Shown: one piece after another, positions 43,936 through 53,492 of the stretch
How positions within the stretch are numbered: the stretch's first letter is position 1
Layout of the letters: every line of letters begins with the position of its first letter
Assembly: GCA_930367215.1 (NCBI GenBank)
Contig: OV884059.1
Location: 76,789,393 to 76,853,392 of the forward strand
Length of the DNA: 64,000 nucleotides
Reading direction: 5' to 3'
Source: Pollenia angustigena
Lineage: Eukaryota; Arthropoda; Insecta; Diptera; Polleniidae
The notes under the pieces: generated by a model
What the model was told of the DNA's origin: nothing
Database searches by the model: none
The model's input: the letters and a program-made list of their open reading frames with translations, nothing else
Made by a program: the position numbers and the translations under genes

Positions 43936-44063
43936 TGCCCCGGTAGGCTAGCTAGTAGTGAACTAGTCTATCAACCCCGGGGTTGCGGGTTCGATTCCCG
44001 CCAGAGACTCTGGTTTCTTTCCTGCAGACAAGCGTAAAAAGCTTCGCGGGGATTAGCATAGGG

Positions 44064-44098
<35 letters not shown>
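43936..44098 (+). mobile_element. tRNA-derived SINE, copy 2
   Basis: GCCCCGGTAGGCTAGCTAGT with box A-like GCTAGTAGTGAAC, then box B-like GGGTTCGATTCCCG, TGCAGACAAGCGTAAAAAGC, GGAATT and a run of more than 30 A. Same family as 17051-17163. ATATG before and after is consistent with a short target duplication, compared with the unbroken fold-back repeat near 42440. Confidence 0.85.
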
Positions 44099-44101
<3 letters not shown>

Positions 44102-44239
44102 GAAATCAGGCCCAATTTTACATGCAATTTTTTTGGGCGATTTTTCATTTTTTTTTTTTTTTGGGCGATTTTTCTTTGGGCGATATTTCCTACAGCCAAA
44201 TCTTACATACTATTTGTCTAAATCATTCATTATCATTAT

Positions 44240-45005
44240 GGTGGCATGTCATAACGTCCAGTGTCATAGTGTCATAACGTCCAACAAATAAATGTCATAG
44301 CGTCCGCGGATGTTATGACACTTTGCAAAGTGTCATAATGTCCACAACTTAACTTATAATGAAAAATATTATTATGTAAACAAATTTGGGATCATAGCAA
44401 GGCGCAAGGATTTTCTTCTCTATGGTATAACAAATACCGGCTTCGCTAACTTAAGCTTCTCTGCACAGCCGGCCTTCGGCCGGCGCAAGGACTTTCTCCT
44501 CTATGGTATAACAAACACCGGCTTCGCTAAGTAAAGCTTCTAAAATCTGCCTTGTTTCCAAACGAAAGCCGACTATGCAGAGAAGCTTTAGTTAGCGAAG
44601 CCGGTGTTTGTTATACCATAGAGAAGAAAGTCCTTGCGCCCGGCCGAAGGCCGGCTGTGCAGAGCAGCTTTAGTTAGCGAAGCCGGTATTTGTTATACCA
44701 TAGAGGAGAAAATCCTTGCGCCCAAAAGTGTTTTCGATATATATTTAATATATACACCCAGTGAAAAAGCATCAAAACCATTTTTAAAAAAATGTTTACC
44801 ATATTATGTTTCATTAAATGGTTAAATTAGTTTCTTTAAAAAAAGTTTTGTTGGTTGGGACCATAATGAAACATATTTTTTCTCTGGGTGTATGCAGATC
44901 ATTTTTTTGTATTTAACTTCTTTAGTAATTATGGACCTAATGACACTTTTGAAAGTGTCAAAATGTCCATCGACACTATGACACTGGACGTTATGACATG
45001 CCACC
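44240..45005. mobile_element. TIR element sharing the palindromic core, about 8-bp TSD
   Basis: GGTGGCATGTCATAACGTCC at the left and the exact inverse at the right (to 45005), continuing AGTGTCATAGTGTC / GACACTATGACACT. Flanks ATCATTAT (44232-44239) and ATCATTAA (45006-45013) match at 7 of 8. The centre contains the same 83-bp-unit palindrome seen at 43030-43740. Confidence 0.78.
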
Positions 45006-45065
45006 ATCATTAAACATGGAACTCCTTAATGTTATTTGTAAAAATAACGGGACATATTCCAAAAA

Positions 45066-45345
45066 GGTGGCATGTCATAACGTCCAGTGTCATAGTGTCC
45101 GTCATAAACTCCGTGGACGTTATGTCAATTTGTAAAGTCGCATAATGTCCACAACATGCTTTCATGCCTTCGGCTATGCTTTCATGATAAAACAAGTACC
45201 GGCTTCGCTAACTAAAGCTTTCCTGCACAGCCGGCCTTCTGCCGAGAGCAAGGATTTTCTCTTCTATGGTATAACAAAAACCGGCTTCGCCAACCAAAGC
45301 TTCTCTGCGAAAACAACAAAACCATTTTAAAAAAAACTGTAACCT
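45066..45345 (+). repeat. Partial copy of the 44240-type element
   Basis: Begins GGTGGCATGTCATAACGTCC, then GGACGTTATGTCA, then CCGGCTTCGCTAACTAAAGC and AAGGATTTTCTCTTCTATGG units, ending in AAAACCATTTTAAAAAA. Only one arm is present, so it is truncated. Confidence 0.7.
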
Positions 45346-45623
45346 TATTATGTTTGATCCATGCAAAAAGCTATATTCTGTTTTGAGTAATTGATTATAA
45401 CTATGCAGTGATTTATTAATACGAGTGTTTGCCTAATGGTCGAAATTCGGCCATAATTTTTTTTAATATGAAGAAAATATAGTATGTATATTATTTTATT
45501 ATTAATTAATATTTTTAATTAGGCTTAAGTTCATTAAATTTAATTTTCATTAAATTATTTTTATGAAGAAAGGAATTTTACAACATGAAAATCAATTAAA
45601 ATTTACTGATAATTTTTCATTCT

Positions 45624-45703
45624 TGACTCAATCTGGGCTCGAACCCAGGTGTTTACGGACAGGTTACCCTGACATGTTTCGATTGCAACCACTCAATCTC
45701 CTC
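45624..45703 (-). repeat. tRNA-like segment, copy 1
   Basis: In reverse it reads GAGATTGAGTGGTTGCAATC (box A-like, as in Ser/Leu tRNAs), a variable region, and CTGGGTTCGAGCCCAG (box B). Not called a tRNA gene: no acceptor stem closes and the T arm is one base short. Confidence 0.6.
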
Positions 45704-46264
45704 AGAGGGCTTGCCGTTTAACACTCGCAGCCATCGACGACTGCTGACGTCATTAGTCAAACATCAATCCTTAAACCAAATTGTATTCAACCTTTGGTAG
45801 ATCGAAATTTGCTTTGAATGATTATCTATTTTAATTTATTTTAACATGTAACAAAATTAAATTTAATGAACTTAAGCCTAATTAAAAATATTAAAAATTT
45901 GGATTAAAAACCATAAATAGTTCAATAAAATAACCACAATACTAATAATTGTTAAAGCTAAGGCACGAGCTCTATGTTTGCATTTGTCCTTCAAGTTGTG
46001 CTGAAAAAGGTCAACAAGAAAAAGAAAGACAAACAAATGAAAAAACAAAAAAAATATGTACTTTGAACTTCAAGAAGAATTCTTGACAAAAGTACGAAAA
46101 AACAGAAGTAAAGGAATAACATGTTAAAATAAATTAAAATAGATAATCATTCAAAGCAAATTTCGATCTACCAAAGGTTGAATACAATTTGGTTTAAGGA
46201 TTGATGTTTGACTAATGACGTCAGCAGTCGTCGATGGCTGCGAGTGTTAAACGGCAAGCCCTCT

Positions 46265-46342
46265 GAGGAGATTGCGTGGCTGCAATCGAAACATGTCAGG
46301 GTAACCTGTCCGTAAACACCTGGGTTCGAGCCCAGATTGAGT
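46265..46342 (+). repeat. tRNA-like segment, copy 2
   Basis: Same segment on the plus strand with the box A altered (GATTGCGTGGCTGCAATCG). Box B GGGTTCGAGCCC is intact. Supports a tRNA-derived retroposon core inside the tandem unit. Confidence 0.6.
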
Positions 46343-46830
46343 CAAGAATGAAAAATTATCAGTAAATTTTAATTGATTTTCATGTTGTAAAATTCCTTTC
46401 TTCATAAAAATAATTTAATGAAAATTAAATTTAATGAACTTAAGCCTAATTAAAAATATTAAAAATTTGGATTAAAAACCATAAATAGTTCAATAAAATA
46501 ACCACAATACTAATAATTGTTAAAGCTAAGGCACGAGCTCTATGTTTGCATTTGTCCTTCAAGTTGTGCTGAAAAAGGTCAACAAGAAAAAGAAAGACAA
46601 ACAAATGAAAAAACAAAAAATATGTACTTTGAACTTCAAGAAGAATTCTTGACAAAAGTACGAAAAAACAGAAGTAAAGGAATAACATGTTAAAATAAAT
46701 TAAAATAGATAATCATTCAAAGCAAATTTCGATCTACCAAAGGTTGAATACAATTTGGTTTAAGGATTGATGTTTGACTAATGACGTCAGCAGTCGTCGA
46801 TGGCTGCGAGTGTTAAACGGCAAGCCCTCT

Positions 46831-46908
46831 GAGGAGATTGAGTGGTTGCAATCGAAACATGTCAGGGTAACCTGTCCGTAAACACCTGGGTTCGAGCCCA
46901 GATTGAGT
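46831..46908 (+). repeat. tRNA-like segment, copy 3
   Basis: GATTGAGTGGTTGCAATCG and GGGTTCGAGCCCAG are both intact. Spacing between the boxes is longer than in a simple tRNA and would suit a long variable arm. Confidence 0.6.
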
Positions 46909-47085
46909 CAAGAATGAAAAATTATCAGTAAATTTTAATTGATTTTCATGTTGTAAAATTCCTTTCTTCATAAAAATAATTTAATGAAAATTAAATTTAA
47001 TGAACTTAAGCCTAATTAAAAATATTAAAAATTTGGATTAAAAACCATAAATAGTTCAATAAAATAACCACAATACTAATAATTA

Positions 47086-47499
47086 TTATTAATTGTCGAA
47101 ATATGCGAAAACCCGTTTTGTTGAAAATGTCGAATAATCGACCACCCTATTTTTTATTATTTGATACATAATTGGAAAAAACTATTTTTTTATTTATGTG
47201 TTCTGCATATGTGTTAGTAGCAAATAATAACGCTTATAGCTCTAAAAGTATTGAACAGATTTTAATAAAATATATATTGTACACTTCTGTAAGTAAATAT
47301 CTTTCAAATTATGTATATTTTGTTCAAATCGGTTGACATACAGAGGAGGAAAGTGTTCTTAACTGTTTTGCCTTTGCCGATTTATATATAGATTCAACTA
47401 TTGAAGAGAGCACAAAGTTTGGCGGAGGGCTCAAATAAGTATTACTGTCCATACTGCCGAGCAGCTGTTAACGATACAATGCAATTTTTTACATAAATC
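47086..47499. other. Spacer inside the outer fold-back element
   Basis: AT-rich with no recognised motif, between the 566-bp array and the right fold-back arm. Confidence 0.4.
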
Positions 47500-48017
47500 T
47501 TAGATTTGTTTTTAGAAAAAATTTCTTTTTGCTTTTTGGGTAATTTTTCATTTTTTGTTGGGCCCTTTTTCGTTTTTATAGGGCAAAATTTCATATTTAA
47601 CTTTTTGGGTAACTTTTCATGTTCTTTTGGGCGGTCCTTCATTTGGGCGATTTTTCATTATATTTTTTGGGCCATTTTTCTTTAGGCGATTTTTCCTACA
47701 GCCTTCGTTGGTCGATATGTCAAAAACACAAGCCGCTTTTGACATTTCTCTATCTAAATAAGAAAATGAAAGTTACTCAGTTGACTTTCAACGCCAACTA
47801 AAAAGTGAATTCGCCTTGGTTACTGCTAAATTGAAAACTTTAAAGTCTGTTTTTTTTCTCGTCGTCGAGCTACATCCCAGCAAAAACTTTACTTACAATA
47901 CTAATTTTAATGACTTCCTGAATTCATTATTACTGAATTATTAGTTATATATTAATTAAAAACTTCATTATTATATATAAATAAGTCATTGTTATACATT
48001 ACAAAAACAAATAAATA

Positions 48018-48020
<3 letters not shown>

Positions 48021-48048
<28 letters not shown>

Positions 48049-48170
48049 AATTCATTTATTTACAATCTATCTACTATAAGACAATAAGCAAATGTGGTAA
48101 CCTAAGTAATAAATAACAGGAGTTATGTAGCCCCAAAGAACTACATAGCTATATACAAGTTAATTTAGAT
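48021..48170 (-). mobile_element. Short poly(A) retroposon with about 12-bp TSD
   Basis: A 26-base T run on the plus strand is the A tail of a minus-strand insertion. AAATAAATATAA(T) flanks both sides (48009-48020 and 48171-48182), a target duplication of the length made by LINE machinery. The 120-bp body (TAGCCCCAAAGAACTACATA and so on) is non-coding; it may be a SINE or a 5'-truncated LINE tail. Confidence 0.7.
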
Positions 48171-48261
48171 AAATAAATATAATGATTTAAATAACGTATT
48201 TTTATACGATTTGAAATAATTATTTAAATCAATTTAGTGCTGATGTGTGTAACGCCTGTGT

Positions 48262-48350
48262 AAAATATTGGTCCTAGACCCACCTTAAAGTATACCGATC
48301 GAATCAGAATCACTTTCTGAGTCGAACTAACGATGTCCGTCCGGCTGGCA

Positions 48351-48382
<32 letters not shown>

Positions 48383-48885
48383 TTCCATGTAATCTTGTGC
48401 GTAAAGTAAAGGTCGCAATTTTGGAGATAATTTGATAAAATTTGGGACACAAGGACCAAGACTATTGAAAATGGGCCAAATCGTAGGACCACGAGGGAAG
48501 AAAGGGGGAATTTTCTTCCTCTCAGAAACTATCAAACCGATTTTAAAGAAATATAAAACATGATAGAATCATATCTTTATGGACACAAAAGGGATGCATT
48601 TCTTAAAAAATAGGACCAGGAGGGGAGATAGAGGCAATTTCGGCCCCTCAAACCGATTTTAATGAAATTTAAAACATATATAGATCCATTCCTATATGGG
48701 CACATAAGCTATACAGTTTTTCAAAAATAGGACCACAAGGGGAGGTAGGGGGCAATTTCTGCCTCCCACAAACTTTCAAACCAATTTTAATGATATACAT
48801 ACATAAATCCATGATGTGTTTTTTAATACTGTGGTGTAGGATATCATATGGTCGGGCTTGACCGACTATACTTTCTTACTTTTTG
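48262..48885 (+). repeat. Dispersed repeat (copy 2) with (GGCT)n
   Basis: Full-length relative of the repeat at 1109-1841, without the MITE. CAGAATCACTTTCTGAGTCGA is followed by a GGCT microsatellite (48343-48383) and then three internal blocks with TAGGACCA-AGGGGA-TAGGGGG-AATTT, ending TGGTGTAGGATATCATATGG and GACTATACTTTCTTACTT. The long S/Q/P/A ORFs on the minus strand come from GGCT. Confidence 0.8.
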
Positions 48886-51144
48886 TTATATGGAATATGA
48901 AAAATCCAAAAATCAATCAAATATATGCAACAATATACCTAAACATGTTCCAAAACTACCCCCACAGTATATTTTTGTTATTAGAACACTAGGAGTTATA
49001 TCGATCTAATGTAAACGATGTTTTTTGAACAACATATTATTTATGTACATTACACATATTTGTATTACAGTGTTAGAGCTATAAATGGTTGTGTGCAGCC
49101 AAAACCTGGTTTAATAGGTGAAAAATTTTTGAGAATTTTTTCTGTGTACTTCTCCTTCTCTTTCAGTCGCCATCTGTCTTGTATTATCATTTAAGTTCTT
49201 AAGCTAAAAATCCATTCTATACAAATTTTTTGTGAATAAGTAAAATAAAAAATAAAATAGGTCTGTTTTATCTTTTATGATGTAAAATACATAAGCGAGG
49301 GGTTTCAATTCTGTAAATTCTATAAATGCCCTCATGTCCACAAAATTATGTAAGACAAGAGAAATTTTTGCGCAGTTAGCGACGAAGTATACACATTTTC
49401 CAAAAAGAACATATAACCGCATTATTATCGGTATTTATACATAAGTAGTATCAATAAAGGGAGTAGTAATTGCAACCCTATTAACATTTATTTTATGTGG
49501 TAGTCTTTGTATATTTAGGCCCTAATTGTATAAAACACAACGCAATGCCAAAAGTAAAAGTGAAAGCAAAAACAATGTCCAAAATTTTGTTGTTGCTTTC
49601 TTCAGAAATATATATTGCGTTTTAAAATTATAAAGGCCACAAGATACATTTCTATGGAAAACAACAACTAAGTTATGAAATATTTTCGATTTTGTTTTTG
49701 CTTTCAATATAATTTTTGGCGTTGCGTTTGCGTTTTACAAAATCAGGCCCTTAAACAACTTAATAGATGCCTTTCTAATGACACTCTCAGAATGTTTGTT
49801 TTATATTCCATTTAGTCTTTCTACTAGATAGAAAATATCTATTGGATAGTAAACAGGAAAATCAATTTTATTAAAATAACAATAAGTTATATGCTTTTTT
49901 GCATACATTTAAGAATAGTTCTCAGATGTTTTTTTATTTTTTTAATCTTTTATCTTGCGTATATTTTGATTATTAATAACTTTAATATCAGCAGAGCTTT
50001 AAAAATTTCAAAAAATACAGTGCTATTTCGGTCTACGTAGTGTTAAATTCTTAACACACATGCATATTTATTATATCTATAAATTTTTTTTTTTATTTTT
50101 ATTAAATTTTGTGAACCTTTTTTATACGAAATGCAGGCTGTTTCCTTTTTTTTTTTATAAAATTTCAATTTAATATTTTATACGTATGTTTAAATACGAA
50201 CACAGTTTTCATTCCACACGTAAAGCAATTTCTATTGAAATCATTTAAATTCCCGTTTAAAAATTATGAAAAAATAAAAAAGGTTGGATGCTTTTCTTTC
50301 CTTTTTAAAACTACTTTTAAAAATTTGCTAAAAATAAAAATAAGAAACGTAAATCCGACATACATCGATAAACAAATACAAATACGAAGTCATTGGAAGC
50401 ACCCTCATCTCTTAAGCCGATAAAAATGTGCTTTACAATATTTCTGTTTATTGTGTCAGTTTGTCCGTCAAAGAACGGTAGATGATCTTTGCCATACGAT
50501 GTCTTATTTTTTAGGGGGAGTTGTATTTTTTGTAGACTTGTTTTTGTTTGCTAGAGATAAAAAGTTTATTTTATGTATATTTTTTTTTTTTTTTTTTGGT
50601 TATTTGAATAACAATAATGACATTTATTTGTACAGGTATTTCCAGGATGTGTCTGTACAGAGATAACATAAGCAGGACATAATTCAAAATATTTTTTTTA
50701 TTCTGTGTGTTGGTGTACCCAGCATGAATTGTAACGTTTTCTTTCTTAATTTAGAAAGTTATTTATTTATGAAATGTTTTTTTTTTTGATTCTATATAAT
50801 ATCCACATTTTAATACAAACTCATTTTTATTTATTTGCTAAATATTGAAATTATTAAGTTTAGCTTATAAGCTTTAAAGCAGATTACATTTACTTAAGTA
50901 AATCATTAAATTTTAGCACAATTAAATGTCCTCTTAAGTATATAAATTAAATTCGACCGACTGGACTATAAACATTATAGCTACCCTGCGGGAAATTTGT
51001 GTCAATTGGTCCAACAGACTGGTCCTGCGAGTTGTGAAAATAGAACAGGTACAAAAAGAAAGAACTCATGACAAGTGAAAGGATAACCAATCATGTAACT
51101 GGTTTATGAAGGAAGAAAAAGTAATAAATTACAGTAGTCTTCAC
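48886..51144. other. AT-rich DNA, no supported gene
   Basis: Several 60-70 codon ORFs lack motifs. A T run at 50579-50597 followed by GGTTATTTGAATAAC could be another minus-strand retroposon tail, but no flanking duplication was found. Confidence 0.4.
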
Positions 51145-51149
51145 CGGTG

Positions 51150-52348
51150 CACAGACAGGTATTTGGCCCTAAAAGTCGCTCGAAATTGACTTTTTTACGG
51201 TTATTTTTTAAAAGTCAGGAAAGCCCTCGAAACAACATAGCGCGCTTCAACCTTTAACCAGCTGCATAAAGTCAGTCGGAAGATACCATTCGACAAACGT
51301 GTTCGTATTATTTGTTCGATACGCTCAAAACTTTAGTGTCTTCAAATATTCATTTTATGGTGATGAAGTAGATTTTGTGTTAGTTTCTATTATGGATTGT
51401 GTTCAATCAGGTATGTGCTTTATCTAAAACTTAAGTTTAACCTTGATTCTAATTATTAACTAGTTTTTTGCCCTTAATAATTAAGCTCTACAAATGGAAA
51501 AATAGAACACACACAAATTCTTATTTCACAGAGGTTTTTAACTATTTCTGTTCATTTCTGAGCTTAAAATTTGATAGTATTTTGTAGAATAGATCCTCCA
51601 GAAATTTAAAAAGCACAAAAAGCCACCCCAATCCACCCCTAAATTTTAAGCGATTTTTTTTAGTACATGAGCTTTGAAAACTAGGTTAATCAAGAATTTC
51701 AATAAAATGTCATTTTTTCGAGACCAACTGGGCTTATTGTTGGACATACCGAAGGCAACACTAATGATGGGCATACCGGTCGCCGTTATTTTGAAGAACA
51801 CGAAAGATCAGCAGAGATATCTGGGATTGACAAAAATTTAATATACCGGTTAAAAATAATAATTGATGCCATGTGCTTTGGTATTAAAATTAAGGATACT
51901 GCTGAATTGTATGGTTCTTTTTATCAATTTCACTCTGTGTCACCGACCTTGCACAAGGTGTTGCGCCATGGAGCCGCCGTAAAAAGGGAGGCGATTCTGC
52001 CAATTGGTCAACTCTCCCGTAATAAATATGTTCGCACATACAGGCTGGATTATTCTAGAAAGAATAGAATGCAACCAAGATGTGCTAAACAGGTTGCTTT
52101 TGACATCAGGCCCTGTTCTGACAGGAATGAGGAAAACCAAATCGAAAAAGAAGATTGATGTCTAAAACGTACTCGAACGGCATTTGCAACGTTAATATTG
52201 AAAATAAATACGATACTGTAACAAATGACGAATAAATAAGATATACATATAATAATGTTTTTTGCCATTTTCTACACTGAAATACCCTTAATTTTAAATG
52301 AAATAAAATTACTTTTGAGCGACTTTTAGGGCCAAATACCTGTCTGTG
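51150..52348 (+). mobile_element. Transib-like transposon, 5-bp TSD, internally deleted
   Basis: Perfect 32-bp terminal inverted repeats start CACAGACAGGTATTTGG and end inward at GTCGCTC. CGGTG is duplicated at 51145-51149 and 52349-52353; GC-rich 5-bp duplications and CAC-starting ends are characteristic of Transib. The interior keeps the C-terminal part of a Transib-type transposase. At 1.2 kb it is much shorter than autonomous copies, so it is non-autonomous. Confidence 0.83.
51751..52158 (+). pseudogene. Transib transposase C-terminal relic (RAG1-related)
   Basis: Open for 136 codons without a proper start: EGNTNDGHTGRRYF, SAEISGIDKNLIYRLKIII, TLHKVLRHGA, LPIGQLS directly followed by RNKYVRTYRLDYSRKNR. 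In Transib proteins the LPIGQLS block is normally followed by an acidic SEEA-EARNK-like stretch holding the catalytic Glu, equivalent to the one near the C terminus of RAG1. Here about six residues are missing at that point. The frame ends at ENQIEKED. Transposition by this copy is impossible. Confidence 0.75.
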
Positions 52349-52353
52349 CGGTG

Positions 52354-53119
52354 GTGTGATACATTTTTTGGGACTACCTAAAATTTGGCTCTTGAATTTA
52401 ATTCTAGGACTTGTTGTATTGAAATAATACTACATCGTATTGATATAATACTACATTTAAGTAACTGTCACTGAAATCGTCAATTGAGAATAGATTTGTG
52501 TTTGGTCAAATGGTGTCAATTGACCCCCTCCAATGACAAGCCCATGTAAAAGTGATAGTTCTTATTCATAGAAAGTGTTAAAACTAGAACCGGTCTCTAC
52601 CACCAAAGACCTATCACGGGACTACTTTGGTGTCAGTTCGCTTCCCTCAAGGGTATTTAAAAAATATAAGCTTTATCAAATCAATTTATATTTTCTTATT
52701 CTAATATCAGCTTATTATGAGCTTATGTTCAAAATATAAATCAAACTTTAAAGAAAAAACTGCAGTAGTTCTCAACACTAGACTACAAGTAGCAGTAGCA
52801 ATGGAAGGTTAGTCTCCATTTTAGTACATTAAGGTAAGTCTACGTAATTTTTAAAAAATAAATTCTAGCGGAACGATTTTTAAAGTTAAAAATAAACAAA
52901 AATCTGTTTCAGTTAAGCGTTTTTTTAAAAAATAAAAATTCTCTTTCCCTAGAAAATTCGATACGAATTTGAACTCCTTTTTTTTTTTTTTTTTCAAATT
53001 AATTAAGTTTTTAAAACAACAAAACCTAAAAAGGTTAAAAAAATAACTTTTTCCTTACTCAGCCTTTAAAGATAATCAGTCAAATAATAAAAAAGAAAAA
53101 AAATATTTAGTTATTAGCC
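52354..53119. other. AT-rich DNA, nothing recognised
   Basis: T and A runs near 52980-53000. No coding motif. Confidence 0.4.
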
Positions 53120-53492
53120 TTATTTAACGCATGAGACACAAAGTTCAACTTTATGTTCAAAACAGATGCTTTTCTTGCATATATTACATGCACGTTTCGT
53201 TGTTCTGCGTTTGCTATCGGAACAAAGGTGACAAATTTTACGATCTTTTGGTCCTTTGACAACATTTTCGACGGAGTATTGTCGATTAGGTATTTTATTT
53301 CAAATTTTTCCCATGATTAAGGTCTGCAAGGCAGGTGTCTCGAATCTGTCTCTTTAGTAGGGAGCCACGAGAGGTTAATGAAGATTTTCAGGTACTGTCA
53401 TCGGTTTTTGGGGTTTCGTTCTTTATGTAACATATTGTGAGTATATATGACGTAGTTGTTGACAAAGGCAATATTTAAAAGTCCAAAAAATA
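53120..53492 (-). pseudogene. piggyBac transposase C-terminal relic
   Basis: The minus strand reads FGLLNIAFVNNYVIYTHNML near its left-most codons, several frame breaks, then CHLCSDSKRR and CNICKKSICFEHKVELCVSC before a stop at 53120. The cysteine/histidine pattern is the piggyBac C-terminal zinc-binding domain that recognises element ends. The DDD catalytic core is not visible upstream, so only the 3' end of the gene survives. Confidence 0.8.

Larger units (their letters stand above)
42587..44197. mobile_element. Fold-back element, inner copy, 9-bp TSD
   Basis: Same termini as the outer element (GGCTGTAGGAAATATCGCCC and inverse). It is inserted into the outer left arm with the exact duplication AAATCTTAC at 42578-42586 and 44198-44206. 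Arms of ATCGCCC-type repeats run 42587-42800 and 43830-44197. The right arm is interrupted by a SINE, and the centre holds a large palindrome. It demonstrates two independent transpositions of the same family. Confidence 0.9.
45497..47085. repeat. Inverted plus tandem 566-bp repeat with tRNA-like core
   Basis: Units start at 45869, 46437 and 47003 (periods 568 and 566; the third is partial) with AACTTAAGCCTAATTAAAAA. An inverted arm (45497-45868) mirrors the right part of each full unit (about 46130-46445). Each full unit contains TGACGTCAGCAGTCGTCGA and a tRNA-like segment. Units are nearly identical, so the array is young. Confidence 0.9.
42361..47703. mobile_element. Fold-back element, outer copy, 9-bp TSD
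   Basis: The left end GGCTGTAGGAAATATCGCCC and right end in reverse GGCTGTAGGAAAAATCGCC are followed inward by arrays of AAAAATCGCCCAAA-like and AAAAATGACCC-like short units (42361-42586 and about 47500-47703). TTCGTTGGT is duplicated at 42352-42360 and 47704-47712. Long terminal repeats built of short tandem units plus a 9-bp duplication are hallmarks of Drosophila FB-type (Mutator-related) elements. The interior carries a second fold-back copy and other trapped repeats; no transposase was found. Confidence 0.87.

Noticed and set aside
46265..46908. Functional tRNA genes
   Set aside because: Box A and B are present but no complete cloverleaf with an acceptor stem can be drawn. The copies are part of a tandem repeat.
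48224..48535. ORFs with SQPASQPASQPA repeats
   Set aside because: Produced by the GGCT microsatellite inside a dispersed repeat.
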